Positions 26,281-35,457 of a stretch of DNA of 64,000 nt are shown here, piece after piece. Position numbers and translations under genes: made by a program. The DNA comes from Vibrio barjaei (GTDB lineage: Bacteria; Pseudomonadota; Gammaproteobacteria; Enterobacterales; Vibrionaceae), in assembly GCF_001639065.2 (NCBI RefSeq), contig NZ_LQXO02000022.1, positions 1 to 64,000 on the forward strand. Direction: 5' to 3'. Within the stretch, counting starts at the first letter, position 1; each line of letters starts with the position of its first letter. Below the pieces are notes generated by a model, which did not search any database, was not told where the DNA came from, and saw only the letters and a list, made by a program, of their open reading frames with translations.

Positions 26281-27450
26281 ATGAGTTCTATGTATGAAAT
26301 GATGAGCCAAGACATTTTGGCGAGTATTGAGCGCAATGCGCCGCGTATTGGATTGCGCAATCCAATGGTGGGAATGAGCCCATCAGATTATCAGTGGCGC
26401 TATCACAAAGACATTTTTTGGACCGATTCTTTTTGGACGGGGCAGTTGTGGTTGGCCTACATGGTTTCTGGCGAGAGTAAGTATCGCAACTTGGCAAGAA
26501 TGCGTTACGGCCATTTGGAGCGCATTCTGGCAACGCCTATTCAAATGAACCATGACCTTGGATTTCAATTTAGCTTGAGCGCGGTTGCGGACTACAAGTT
26601 AACAGGCAATAAAGAATCACGAGCGTTGGCGCTGCGTGCGGCAGAAGCGTTGCGAAACCGTTTTAACTGGAATGGTAACTACTTAGTTGCATGGACAGCG
26701 GGATCAGAGGGTAAGGAACACGCAGAGCAAATCCAGGGCAAGATTATTATTGATTGCATGGAAAACCTGCCGCTTCTTATGTGGGCGTATTCTGAGACTA
26801 ACATTGAGTCATTTAAAACTGTTGCTATCGCTCAAGCAGAAACCACGATCAAACACATCATTCGTGACGACTGGAGCTCGTATCACACCTTCGATTTTGA
26901 CACGACGACCAATGAGCCTATCCGCGGCTGCAATTATCAAGGCTACGCTGACGAATCTTGCTGGGCGAGAGGGCAGGCTTGGGCTATCCATGGCTTTGCT
27001 CAGCTGGCATTAATGTCAGGTGAAAAGCGCTATGCGGATATCAGTGCCAAGCTGCTTGATTTTGTAATGGAACATATTAGCGATGACTGTATCCCTATTT
27101 GGGACTACCGCTTGCCAGAGCATGAAGTACCTTACAAAGACAGTTCTGCCGGATCGGTGACGTCAGCAGGGGCGTTATTGCTTAGCCAAGTGTTGGAGAA
27201 ATTCGGTGAAGGTGAGCGAGCGCAGCAATACCATCAGTTTGGACTCAAGATGCTTGGTGCGCTCAGAGACGAGTGCGATCTCACTAGCATTCCAGAAGCT
27301 CAAGGGCTACTCAATCAAGCGGCGTCGTTTGTTCATGTCGCGCATGATCTTGACCTCGATTATCTGGCCAACTCAATGTTGCCATACGGCGATTACTACT
27401 ACTACGAAGCCGTATTGCGTGCGATGGGGCACACGAACTTTTTTTGGTGA
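26281..27450 (+). CDS. GH88 unsaturated glucuronyl hydrolase
   Basis: Hydrates and thereby cleaves unsaturated 4,5-uronyl oligosaccharides left by polysaccharide lyases, releasing 4-deoxy-5-keto uronate and the partner sugar. 389 residues. The two catalytic Asp residues of the family appear as Asp92 in MNHDLGFQF and Asp158 in IIIDCMENLPLLMWA, 66 apart (88 and 149 in the Bacillus enzyme). Also visible are GYADESCWARGQAWAI near 220 and the WDY/DSSAGSVTSAG region. No signal peptide, so it acts in the cytoplasm after TRAP import. The presence of GH88 points to glycosaminoglycan-type or related disaccharides rather than simple pectin. It is first in an operon with the TRAP genes. Confidence 0.92.
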   Translation: MSSMYEMMSQDILASIERNAPRIGLRNPMVGMSPSDYQWRYHKDIFWTDSFWTGQLWLAYMVSGESKYRNLARMRYGHLERILATPIQMNHDLGFQFSLSAVADYKLTGNKESRALALRAAEALRNRFNWNGNYLVAWTAGSEGKEHAEQIQGKIIIDCMENLPLLMWAYSETNIESFKTVAIAQAETTIKHIIRDDWSSYHTFDFDTTTNEPIRGCNYQGYADESCWARGQAWAIHGFAQLALMSGEKRYADISAKLLDFVMEHISDDCIPIWDYRLPEHEVPYKDSSAGSVTSAGALLLSQVLEKFGEGERAQQYHQFGLKMLGALRDECDLTSIPEAQGLLNQAASFVHVAHDLDLDYLANSMLPYGDYYYYEAVLRAMGHTNFFW

Positions 27451-27486
27451 TAGTACAATCACTTACATCCAATAAGGAACATTGTT

Positions 27487-28476
27487 ATGAAATTTAAGAA
27501 CCTAGCGACAGTGATTATGTCGACCCTACTGGTGGTATCAGCACCAAGCGTGATAGCCAAAACCTTTAAGCTTGCGTCTAACGTACCAGCGGACAGTGCG
27601 ACAGGTAAACTGCTGCAAGAGTTTGCTCAAAACGTCACCAAAGAGACAGATAAGCGCGTCAAAATTAAAGTTTTCGCCAATGGCACTTTAGGCGGACAAG
27701 CGCAATATCTGCAACAGATCCAAAGCGGTGTAGTGGATATGGGACTGGTTAATAGTGCGATGATGGAAAACATCGAGCCTAAGTTTGGCGTACTCAATCT
27801 GCCATTCATCTTCCGTAACTTTGATGAGTTTAAGCAGGTGATGAACAGTGATTTGGTGCAAAAGGATTTGTTCCAGACCACGAATTCGAAAGGTTTTGAA
27901 GTGGTTGGGTTTATGGATACGGGCCCACGCAGCATTTACTCAACCAAGCCTGTTGAAAGTGTTGAGGATATCAAAGGCTTGAAGCTAAGAAGCATGGCGA
28001 GCCCAACGTATATGGAAATGATTAGGCTGATGGGGGCATCTCCAACACCGCTCGACTTCACGGAGATCTATTCAGCAATGCAGCAAGGCATGATTGATGG
28101 TGGTGAAGGCGGCCTTGGCACGCTTTGGGATATCAAGTTTGGTGAGTACGCGAAGTACGGTGTGTTAACGGAGCAAACTCGCATGGTCGATCTCATTGTC
28201 ATCAATGAGAAGGCGCTGGGCAAAATGTCTGAGGAAGACGCTGAAACCGTCAAACGAATCATGCAAGCGACCAGTGATAAATCGCTAGAAGTCATCATGG
28301 CTGATGCACAAGAGTCTATGGATCTTGCCGAGAAGAATTTAGGGGTTAAGTTTGTCGAAATTGATAAACAGCCGCTGATCGACTCAATGAAGCCCATCTA
28401 TGAAAGAGCTTTTGCGGACCCCAACAAAGGCCCATTCTTGAAAGAGATGTTTGAGCTTCAAGAGCGTTCTCTTTAA
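27487..28476 (+). CDS. dctP: TRAP transporter substrate-binding protein, uronate locus
   Basis: 329 residues, with a signal peptide ending near residue 25 (VIAKTF). DctP features: FANGTLGGQAQYLQQIQSGVVDMG near 58-84, GLKLRSMASPTYMEMIRLMG near 161 with the ligand-binding Arg, and PTPLDFTEIYSAMQQGMIDGG near 185. It lies between the GH88 hydrolase and the fused permease, so the ligand is probably an unsaturated disaccharide or uronate. It starts 36 bases after the GH88 stop. Confidence 0.93.
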   Translation: MKFKNLATVIMSTLLVVSAPSVIAKTFKLASNVPADSATGKLLQEFAQNVTKETDKRVKIKVFANGTLGGQAQYLQQIQSGVVDMGLVNSAMMENIEPKFGVLNLPFIFRNFDEFKQVMNSDLVQKDLFQTTNSKGFEVVGFMDTGPRSIYSTKPVESVEDIKGLKLRSMASPTYMEMIRLMGASPTPLDFTEIYSAMQQGMIDGGEGGLGTLWDIKFGEYAKYGVLTEQTRMVDLIVINEKALGKMSEEDAETVKRIMQATSDKSLEVIMADAQESMDLAEKNLGVKFVEIDKQPLIDSMKPIYERAFADPNKGPFLKEMFELQERSL

Positions 28477-28548
28477 CCCCCTGGGGTGGGGTCATTGTCA
28501 GCAATGGCTTCACTCCTTTTTCCTCTTTGCGCAATCTAGGAGTGTGTT

Positions 28549-30495
28549 ATGCGTGAAAAGCTCATGAGATTAGACGATAACCCAGACGAGTCTGCGCTGG
28601 CTCGATTTGAACGTGCTCTTTATCAAGTGTGTCACGTCTGTGAAGTGGCGTTGTCAAAAACCGTTACTGTCATATTGGGCATCATGAGCGTTCTGATCAT
28701 CTATCAGGTGTTTACCCGTTATGTGCTCAATGACCCAAGTGGGTTGTCACAGGAGATGCTGATCTACTTGATGATTTGGCTAAGCTTCATCGGTTCATCG
28801 ATATGTTTTTCCAAAGGGTTTCATTTAAGTCTGCCTATCATTTATGACGCGCTTTCCGAGCGTCATCAGAAATGGCTCACTATCTTTAGTGCGCTGTTAA
28901 CCGTGCTGTTGGCGGCAATCATCATCTACGGTGGTTATAACGCGATGCAGAAGAACGCAGCGTTTACTTCACCGATGTTACAGATATCTATGTCGGTTCT
29001 GCAAAGCATTTTGGTGCTGTCAGGTGTGTTTTTTGTACTGATGCAGCTTAAAAGAGTGATTGAACTGGTAGGGCTTGGACGCTCAACCGTGATCACCGCC
29101 ACAGTGATGATCTCCATTGGCATTCTTAGCTATTGGATGTGGGGAGCGCTGCAGCAAATGCAGTGGTATGAGTATTTAGTCGATGAGCATTTAGAAGTGA
29201 CCTCGACGGTCTTACTATTTAGTGCCTTTTTCTTTTTGCTGGCAATGAACATTCCCATTTCTGTTGGACTTGCGTTCTCAGGCTTGTGGGTCTTGTCGCT
29301 ACAAATTGATGCCGATGTCTTGATGGTAACCGCGAGTGAAAAGTTATTCGGTGGCTTAGAAAGCTTTGGGTTCTTGGCTCTGCCATTTTTCATCTTGGCA
29401 GGTAATATCATGAACCAAGGCGGGATTGCGAGACGTTTGATCGATTTAGCGATGCTGCTAGGCCGACGTATTCCGGGAAGCCTGTGGCAAGCGAATGTAC
29501 TGTCTAACATGTTGTTTGGTTGTCTATCCAGCTCGGGCATCGCGGCTTCTACCGCTATTGGTGGCATTATCTCACCAATGGCGAAAGAGAAAGGCTATGA
29601 CATGCCTATCTCAACTGCGATTAACGCCGCATCTGCGCCAACAGGGATGATGATACCACCGACGGGGATATTCATTATCTATTCCATGATCACGGGTGGA
29701 AGTGCGTCGATCGCCGCTATGTTCTTGGCAGGTTACCTACCAGGGATCATGATGGGGTTGTCTGTGATGATTGTGGCTTACTTCTATGCCAAAAAGCTCA
29801 AATACCCGGTCGACAATACGCAATACCATTGGAAGCAGATAGCACTGACAGTATGGAAGACACTCCCTAGTCTTACGATGATTTTTGTGATTATCGGTGG
29901 CATTTTGTCTGGCGTATTTACCGCGATTGAAGCGGGTGGTATTGCCGTACTGTACAGCTTGGTACTATCGTTTGCTTATCGCACCATGAGCTTAAAGTCG
30001 CTGCCAAAGGTCCTGTTTGATTCGGCGCTGACCTCTTCGGTGATTCTGTTCTTGATCGCTTGTTCTGGATTGATGAGCTGGAGTATGACGTTCGCGAGCA
30101 TTCCTGATGCGATTGGTGAGATGCTCATCGGTGTGACTGAAAACAAACTGTTGCTGTTATTGCTGATGAACCTAACTTTGTTGGCTGTGGGTATCTTCAT
30201 GGATATGGCGCCTGCATTGTTAATATTTACCCCTATTTTCTACCCTGTCGCGATGATGTTGGGTATTGACCCGGTTCAGTTTGGCGTGGTGATTGTATAT
30301 AACCTCTGTATGGGATTAATTACACCGCCAGTAGGAACAGTATTGTTTGTTTCTTGTAGCGTCACTGGAGAAAAAATAACAAATATAATTAAACCTTTAC
30401 TACCTATTTTTGCACTGCAATTTATCGGACTGATGTTAATAACTTATTTCCCATTCTTTACCATGTATTTACCGCAGTTGTTCGGTGTCAATTGA
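28549..30495 (+). CDS. Fused TRAP small and large permease (DctQM)
   Basis: 648 residues combining both TRAP membrane subunits. The DctQ part (about 25-190) has the signature GLSQEMLIYLMIWLSFIGSS. A linker membrane segment follows, then the DctM part (about 215-648) with SSGIAASTAIGGIISPMAKE near 325, TGMMIPPTGIFIIYSMITGG near 365 and LCMGLITPPVGTVLFVSC near 585. Natural Q-M fusions are known in the family. An AGGAG ribosome-binding site precedes the ATG. It completes the LacI-controlled operon, and a strong terminator follows at 30660. Confidence 0.93.
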   Translation: MREKLMRLDDNPDESALARFERALYQVCHVCEVALSKTVTVILGIMSVLIIYQVFTRYVLNDPSGLSQEMLIYLMIWLSFIGSSICFSKGFHLSLPIIYDALSERHQKWLTIFSALLTVLLAAIIIYGGYNAMQKNAAFTSPMLQISMSVLQSILVLSGVFFVLMQLKRVIELVGLGRSTVITATVMISIGILSYWMWGALQQMQWYEYLVDEHLEVTSTVLLFSAFFFLLAMNIPISVGLAFSGLWVLSLQIDADVLMVTASEKLFGGLESFGFLALPFFILAGNIMNQGGIARRLIDLAMLLGRRIPGSLWQANVLSNMLFGCLSSSGIAASTAIGGIISPMAKEKGYDMPISTAINAASAPTGMMIPPTGIFIIYSMITGGSASIAAMFLAGYLPGIMMGLSVMIVAYFYAKKLKYPVDNTQYHWKQIALTVWKTLPSLTMIFVIIGGILSGVFTAIEAGGIAVLYSLVLSFAYRTMSLKSLPKVLFDSALTSSVILFLIACSGLMSWSMTFASIPDAIGEMLIGVTENKLLLLLLMNLTLLAVGIFMDMAPALLIFTPIFYPVAMMLGIDPVQFGVVIVYNLCMGLITPPVGTVLFVSCSVTGEKITNIIKPLLPIFALQFIGLMLITYFPFFTMYLPQLFGVN

Positions 30496-30659
30496 ACACA
30501 AGCTTATGAAGTAGTTAACTAAGGTACATTCAATATAGATTCAGGGTTAGCTTCGAGATGCTGTAATTAAATGTATAATTCCAAATAGCTAAGCAATGGT
30601 TCAAAGCACGAATCATTAATATTGGTAGAATGAAAGTATATGAGCGTATTTGGATACCA

Positions 30660-30691
30660 AAAGCCCTCAAACATTAAATGAGGGCCTTTTT
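30660..30691. terminator. Bidirectional terminator between dctQM and the IclR gene
   Basis: GCCCTCA (30663-30669) pairs with TGAGGGC (30679-30685), with A-rich and T-rich flanks that work on both strands. Confidence 0.8.
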
Positions 30692-30700
30692 AGCCTTTTC

Positions 30701-31483
30701 CTAAACAGGATAATTGTGATAACCCAACTGCTCAGAAATGGTCCTTCCGGCATTGTGCAGGAACGTGATGTATTCTGCTTTCTTCTCTTCGTCGAAACGG
30801 ATGATGGGGAAGGAGACAGAGACTGCAGCGATAGCATGGCCGAAACGGTCGTAAACAGGGACAGCGATGCAACGTAGTCCAGGCTCTTGCTCTTCGTTGT
30901 CCTCACCATAATGACATTCACGAACGGTGTTCAGCTCTTCAATCAGTTGCTCTGTGTTCTCGTGGGTTTTGTCTGTGTGTTTGATGAATTCGACCGAGTC
31001 TAATATTACACGAACTTCTGCGTCAGGAAGGTGGGAAAGTAGCACTTTACCTATCGCTGTGCTGTAGAGTGGATTGCGGCGGCCTACCCGAGAATGCATA
31101 CGTAAGTGGTAGCTTGAATCTATTTTGTGTAAATAGATGATCGAACCATCGTCAATAGACCCCAAGTGAACCGTTTCATTAGTCACTTTATTAATCTCAC
31201 GCATTTCTTTATCTGCAATATCAATAAGATCGACAAACTCCAATGACTTCGAACCAAGTTCAAACATTTTAAGAGTAAGTGCATACTTATCTGCTTCTCC
31301 TTCTTGAGAAACGTAACCGAGCGTTTTCATGGTTTGTAGGAAACGATAGGTCGTCGCTTTTGACATCATGAGTCTTTGTGACAGTTCTGAAACGCCAATT
31401 TCCTTTTGCTCGCCCAAGGCTTGCAGAATATTGAACACTTTGAGTACCGAGGACACGGCTTCTGGCTGCGTGGACTTATCCAT
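30701..31483 (-). CDS. IclR-family regulator (KdgR-like)
   Basis: 260 residues. N-terminal winged helix (about 10-70; KEIGVSELSQRLMMSKATTY then RFLQTMKTLGYV) and a C-terminal IclR effector domain (SRVGRRNPLYSTAIGKVLLS near 130, EEQEPGLRCIAVPVYDRFGH near 200). AAGGAAG precedes the ATG. It is divergent from kduD, and a TGAAA-N5-TTTCA palindrome lies in the shared promoter region. KdgR, the repressor of pectin and ketodeoxygluconate genes in enterobacteria, is an IclR protein with a very similar operator, so this is probably its functional counterpart (inference). Confidence 0.88.
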   Translation of the reverse strand: MDKSTQPEAVSSVLKVFNILQALGEQKEIGVSELSQRLMMSKATTYRFLQTMKTLGYVSQEGEADKYALTLKMFELGSKSLEFVDLIDIADKEMREINKVTNETVHLGSIDDGSIIYLHKIDSSYHLRMHSRVGRRNPLYSTAIGKVLLSHLPDAEVRVILDSVEFIKHTDKTHENTEQLIEELNTVRECHYGEDNEEQEPGLRCIAVPVYDRFGHAIAAVSVSFPIIRFDEEKKAEYITFLHNAGRTISEQLGYHNYPV

Positions 31484-31626
31484 CTATCTTCCTTTGATTT
31501 TTTGTTGTGGGCGCGATTATAGCCTTGCAACCTTACCATGTCAGTAATTTCAAAAAGGCTTTTCATAAAAATCAGAACCGAATAGTGCGATTGCCTTCAC
31601 AAACTTACATAAGCTAAATATAAAAA

Positions 31627-31641
31627 TGAAACAGCATTTCA
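31627..31641. promoter_or_regulatory. KdgR-like operator between IclR gene and kduD
   Basis: TGAAACAGCATTTCA is an imperfect palindrome (TGAAA-N5-TTTCA), close to the KdgR-box core known in enterobacteria. It is 102 bases upstream of kduD. Confidence 0.5.
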
Positions 31642-31742
31642 AAAATAACTTTAATGTGATTCATTTTTTGTGTATGGTTAATTTAACAACAGTGAGAACT
31701 CTCTAAGGTTCGTCCTCGAATACATCTATGAAGGAATAAAAA

Positions 31743-32504
31743 ATGATTCTTGATTCATTCAAATTAGACGGGAAAGTCGCAGTCGTAACTGGCTGTGATA
31801 CTGGTTTGGGCCAAGGTATGGCATTGGGTCTGGCTAAAGCAGGTTGTGATATCGTCGGAGTGAATATTGTTGAGCCGACAGAAACCATTGCTCTTATGGA
31901 AGAAACGGGCCGTAAGTTTATCGACATTCGTGCTAACTTGATGAAGTTAGACGACATTCCAGGAATCGTAGACCGTGCAGTTACCGAATTAGGTCGAATT
32001 GATATCCTAGTTAACAACGCAGGTATCATCCGACGTAACGATGCTATCGATTTCTCAGAGCAAGACTGGGATGACGTGATGAATATCAACATCAAGTCGG
32101 TGTTTTTCATGTCTCAAGCAGTCGCTAAGCAGTTCATCGCTCAAGGCGAGGGCGGTAAGATTATCAATGTTGCCTCCATGCTTTCGTTCCAAGGTGGCAT
32201 ACGTGTTCCATCATATACCGCTTCAAAAAGTGGCGTTATGGGTGTAACGCGTTTGATGGCAAATGAGTGGGCCAAAGAAGGCATTAATGTTAACGCAATT
32301 GCACCTGGCTATATGGCGACGAACAATACTGCGGCGCTACGTGCAGACGAAAAACGTAACGCAGAAATTCTAGAGCGTATTCCTGCCGATCGTTGGGGTA
32401 CGCCAGAAGATCTAGCTGGTCCCTGTGTATTCTTAGCTTCACAAGCATCAGACTATATTAATGGTTATACCATTGCGGTTGATGGTGGATGGTTGGCACG
32501 CTAA
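31743..32504 (+). CDS. kduD: 2-keto-3-deoxy-gluconate/5-keto-uronate dehydrogenase KduD
   Basis: Short-chain dehydrogenase that reduces 3-deoxy-D-glycero-2,5-hexodiulosonate to 2-keto-3-deoxygluconate with NAD(P)H. 253 residues, as for KduD. Rossmann motif TGCDTGLGQGMA (17-28), NNAGIIRR (about 89-96), catalytic YTASKSG (Tyr near 158, Lys near 162) and GWLAR at the end are all present. The same SDR is called DhuD in glycosaminoglycan gene clusters. AAGGAA lies 6 bases before the ATG. It heads the kduD - ygjV-like - dhuI operon. Confidence 0.93.
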   Translation: MILDSFKLDGKVAVVTGCDTGLGQGMALGLAKAGCDIVGVNIVEPTETIALMEETGRKFIDIRANLMKLDDIPGIVDRAVTELGRIDILVNNAGIIRRNDAIDFSEQDWDDVMNINIKSVFFMSQAVAKQFIAQGEGGKIINVASMLSFQGGIRVPSYTASKSGVMGVTRLMANEWAKEGINVNAIAPGYMATNNTAALRADEKRNAEILERIPADRWGTPEDLAGPCVFLASQASDYINGYTIAVDGGWLAR

Positions 32505-32521
32505 CCGGAGACGATTAGGTG

Positions 32522-33034
32522 ATGGACGCGTACATTGTCGGGCAGATACTAGGGTTTGTAAGTTATGGTTTAGGTATTTCTACCTTTTACCAAAAAAACG
32601 ACAAACGACTGAAGATTTTGATGCTGGCACTGAACGTTAATCACCTTATCCACTTTTTATTGTTGGGTTCGTTAACTTCTGCGTTAGCTGCTGCGCTTTC
32701 CGCGGTCAGAACAACAGCTGCCATTTACACAAACTCCAAAATTGTCGCTCTGATTTTCATTGCGTTAAGTCTCCTCTTAGGTGGCATGATTGCCGAAAAC
32801 TTATCGCAGCTTTGGCCAATATTAGGAGCGGCAATTGGTACGTATTCGCTGTTTATGCTTCAGGGCATTGCGATGCGAATCGGTTTTTTATTAGGCGCAA
32901 TGTGCTGGTTAACAAACAACATTATGGTGGGTTCAATTGGCGGCGCTCTGCTCGAAGCTACGCTCCTATTAACCAATTTAATGACTATTTTTAGGTTAAC
33001 TCGCGATGGTCAGCGCACAGCTCATGATGTTTGA
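32522..33034 (+). CDS. YgjV-family inner-membrane protein
   Basis: 170 residues with about six hydrophobic helices. GQILGFVSYGLGISTFYQKN and LNVNHLIHFLLLGSLTSA near the start match the YgjV family of small inner-membrane proteins of unknown function (possibly transport related). The start may instead be the GTG at 32519, which is better spaced from GGAG at 32507; the ATG one codon later is used here. It lies 17 bases after kduD and before the isomerase, so it may carry an intermediate of the uronate pathway (inference). Confidence 0.78.
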   Translation: MDAYIVGQILGFVSYGLGISTFYQKNDKRLKILMLALNVNHLIHFLLLGSLTSALAAALSAVRTTAAIYTNSKIVALIFIALSLLLGGMIAENLSQLWPILGAAIGTYSLFMLQGIAMRIGFLLGAMCWLTNNIMVGSIGGALLEATLLLTNLMTIFRLTRDGQRTAHDV

Positions 33035-33121
33035 GCTGCAGCATGGTCAATGTATTGGTCGACGACACAGTTATTTAGTTTTAGGAAAATTCGCGGCTAA
33101 TAAGGCCGTTGGGGAAAGAAC

Positions 33122-33757
33122 ATGAAAATTGCACTAATGATGGAAAACAGCCAAGCACCAAAAAATGCAATGGTTGCTTCTGAGCTAAACCTTGTGGCTG
33201 GCAATCTAGGTCACGATGTATTCAATGTCGGCATGACAGATGAAAACGATCACCACCTAACTTACATTCACCTTGGCATCATGGCGAGCATCCTACTGAA
33301 CTCAAAAGCAGTAGACTTCATCGTTACGGGCTGTGGCACTGGCCAAGGTGCCTTGATGGCAAGCAACCTTCACCCTGGTGTTGTGTGTGGTTACTGCCTA
33401 GAGCCTTCAGATGCATTTCTTTTCAATCAAATTAACAACGGTAATGCGATTTCACTGGCGTTTGCGAAAGGCTTTGGTTGGGCCGGTGAACTGAATGTAC
33501 GTTATATCTTTGAAAAGGCCTTCACTGGTAATCGTGGCGAAGGCTACCCTATTGAACGTGCAGAGCCTCAACAGAAAAATGCTGCGATTTTGTCAGAAGT
33601 AAAAGCTGCAGTTTGCAAAGATGTTGTGGCGTCACTGAAGGCAATTGACCAAGAGTTAGTGAAAACGGCGGTCGGTAGTGCTCAGTTTCAGGAATGCTTT
33701 TTCTCCAATTGCCAAGAACCTGAACTGGCAGAGTACGTACGCACACTTATCGACTAA
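33122..33757 (+). CDS. RpiB/LacAB-fold sugar isomerase, DhuI-type
   Basis: 211 residues. The N-terminal ~140 residues have the RpiB/LacA/LacB fold (MKIALMMENSQAPKNAMV; VDFIVTGCGTGQGALMASN near 62-80; NNGNAISLAFAKGFGWAGE near 106), with a longer C-terminal helical extension than ordinary ribose-5-phosphate isomerase B (~150 residues). This length matches streptococcal DhuI (about 213), which isomerises 4-deoxy-L-threo-5-hexosulose-uronate in glycosaminoglycan clusters. Position after kduD, and the absence of kduI in the window, support that role. GGGGAAAG precedes the ATG. Confidence 0.82.
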   Translation: MKIALMMENSQAPKNAMVASELNLVAGNLGHDVFNVGMTDENDHHLTYIHLGIMASILLNSKAVDFIVTGCGTGQGALMASNLHPGVVCGYCLEPSDAFLFNQINNGNAISLAFAKGFGWAGELNVRYIFEKAFTGNRGEGYPIERAEPQQKNAAILSEVKAAVCKDVVASLKAIDQELVKTAVGSAQFQECFFSNCQEPELAEYVRTLID

Positions 33758-33778
33758 TATACCGTGCATTGAAGTTTT

Positions 33779-33805
33779 AAAAGCCGACGTTTGGTCGGCT
33801 TTTTT
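33779..33805 (+). terminator. Terminator after the DhuI-type isomerase
   Basis: AAGCCGAC (33781-33788) pairs with GTCGGCTT (33794-33801) around a short loop, followed by T residues. Confidence 0.85.
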
Positions 33806-33906
33806 GTACTGAGAAGCGGCTCATTGTTTACACAATAAACGCTTGTCGACATGTAAGAAGCGTTTTACTTTGGTATTTAACTTAAAGAATAATAACGAGT
33901 AATTTG

Positions 33907-34812
33907 ATGCAATCTATTTATTCGCTTTCGGAGTTATTCCCAGCAGTAACAGTCCATTCCCTTGAGCAAGGTGATGGATTTTCGGAACGCTCTCCAATGG
34001 AAGTAAACGATTCGCAAACTCCGCTCCGCTATCCTCATCGGCTCATTTCCGAGATATCCCACCCTGAACTACTTGAATTTCAGCCGGAGCGAAGCAACGG
34101 TCACGCCATTCTCATTATTCCTGGTGGAGGCTATCAAATTGTATCGATTGATAATGAAGGCGTAGAGGTGGCAAAGTGCCTTAGCGAAATGGGTTATCAC
34201 GCGTTCTGTTTAAATTATCGACTGCCTATAAAGAACGATGGCTCTGACTTAGAACAGCTTACGCCCATCGTTGATGCAAGAGCAGCATTGACTTTGGTTC
34301 GCCAGCTAGTACCCATGGCAAGGGTAGGTATCATGGGCTTTTCCGCAGGTGGTCATTTAGCAGGATGGTTAAGTACCGATACGCTGTCTAACCGACCAGA
34401 CTTCACTTGTTTAATGTATCCTGTGGTGTCGATGACCTCTGGTGTCGCGCATCTAGGCTCTTATGAGAATGTCGTTAATGCCTTAAACGATGCGCAGCAA
34501 ATAAGTTTGTTGTCTATTGATGAGCGTATTTCCCCAGATGTTGCCCCGATGCTCATTATGCACGCTAAAGACGATGATGTTGTTGTAGTTGAACATAGCC
34601 TTAAGCTGCACCATGCACTATTGGCAGCCTCTGTGTCTAGTGAACTCACCTTATTTGAGCGCGGTGGACATGGATTTGGCGTCTATGTCCGAGAAGGAAG
34701 TGATGCTGACGATTGGCTACGACGTTTTGATGATTGGGTACGCAATTTAGATTATTGTCAGCAATGGTCCACGAGAGCGATGGCTCAAACTAACGTTATT
34801 TCTACAAAGTAG
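33907..34812 (+). CDS. Alpha/beta hydrolase, acetylesterase-like (BD-FAE type)
   Basis: 301 residues from the ATG at 33907. The oxyanion segment ILIIPGGGYQIVSIDNEG lies near residue 75, the Ser nucleophile in GIMGFSAGGHLAGWL near 139-153, a catalytic Asp candidate in HAKDDDVV near 221, and His in ERGGHGFGVY near 255. This layout is that of cytoplasmic carbohydrate or small-ester esterases (BD-FAE, acetylxylan-esterase relatives). No signal peptide. In this locus it probably removes acetyl groups from imported uronate oligomers (inference). The ribosome-binding site is weak. Confidence 0.8.
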   Translation: MQSIYSLSELFPAVTVHSLEQGDGFSERSPMEVNDSQTPLRYPHRLISEISHPELLEFQPERSNGHAILIIPGGGYQIVSIDNEGVEVAKCLSEMGYHAFCLNYRLPIKNDGSDLEQLTPIVDARAALTLVRQLVPMARVGIMGFSAGGHLAGWLSTDTLSNRPDFTCLMYPVVSMTSGVAHLGSYENVVNALNDAQQISLLSIDERISPDVAPMLIMHAKDDDVVVVEHSLKLHHALLAASVSSELTLFERGGHGFGVYVREGSDADDWLRRFDDWVRNLDYCQQWSTRAMAQTNVISTK

Positions 34813-34974
34813 CGTTATTCACACAGAGGTATCGTTGCACTAACGTAAGTGACCAAATTCGCGTAAAAAAATGTAAAGTCGTCTCAAAGGCTATTGTGTG
34901 TTGCAGCTTGGATAGGTATCTTCAGACTCAGAATTTTTAAGTGTTTTTTCTACTTACTTGAATGAGACGTTGTG

Positions 34975-35346
34975 ATGCTCGCTAAAAGCGTATCCACAAT
35001 CTGTAGCTTGCTCGCGATCCTGGTAATACTCGTATTATCCAGTGGTGCTGTGCGTGCAGAAGTCTCGTTACCGCAATCAACACTGAGCATGGCGCAAGTC
35101 ATGCATGTGAAGTTCTGTGGTATCACCTCCGATACATCGCAAACTGAGGATTCAGGCTGTTGTGAGCCTGGAGGAGCTTGCTTCGAAAAGCAATGCTGTT
35201 CCCATGGTCACGCATCAGGCTCTGCTTTAGTTGAGACGCCACAAGATTCTCGCCTTGCTCCGTATCGTTATGAACTCACACAAAGACTGGCTAGTCTTTA
35301 TACGAGCGCAGATATGCACTCGCTCTACCGACCTCCCATCGCCTAG
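34975..35346 (+). CDS. Small secreted Cys/His-rich protein
   Basis: 123 residues with an N-terminal signal or anchor helix (about 8-28, ending VRAEV). The mature part carries six Cys in a tight pattern: one in HVKFCGI, a pair in SGCCEP, one in GACF and a pair in QCCSHGH with two nearby His, suggesting metal binding or disulfides. It ends with LYRPPIA, a tail resembling that of small DUF2946/CopL-type envelope proteins linked to copper handling; that resemblance is weak. It lies alone between the esterase and the EamA gene, with a poor ribosome-binding site. Confidence 0.6.
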   Translation: MLAKSVSTICSLLAILVILVLSSGAVRAEVSLPQSTLSMAQVMHVKFCGITSDTSQTEDSGCCEPGGACFEKQCCSHGHASGSALVETPQDSRLAPYRYELTQRLASLYTSADMHSLYRPPIA

Positions 35347-35356
35347 TTCCTGTCTT

Positions 35357-35447
35357 ACAGCGCTTCGCTGTTAACAATTTTATTGCGTGATTACTCACGC
35401 GAACTTGTTGTGCGTGCAAATAAAGCTATTTGCACCATCCTGTGATG
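35357..35447 (+). ncRNA. Candidate structured leader: four consecutive hairpins
   Basis: Four short perfect stems follow one another upstream of the EamA gene. They are ACAGCG/CGCTGT (35357-35371), GCGTGA/TCACGC around TTAC (35385-35400), GTGCAAATA/TATTTGCAC around AAGC (35414-35435) and CATC/GATG around CTGT (35436-35447). A 31-codon reading frame and then the transporter start follow. Such packing is unusual for plain intergenic DNA and suggests a cis-regulatory RNA; no known riboswitch class is recognised. Confidence 0.4.
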
Positions 35448-35457
35448 GGAATAAAAA

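Noticed and set aside
29130..29567. 145-codon antisense frame within dctQM
   Set aside because: Shadow of a strongly conserved TRAP permease; no start signal or family.
31703..32110. 135-codon antisense frame over kduD
   Set aside because: Shadow of the SDR gene, without start signals.
35371..35415. Possible integron attC/VCR-like start (TTAACAA)
   Set aside because: The conserved R and L boxes of vibrio attC sites are not present, and no cassette-like gene order is seen.
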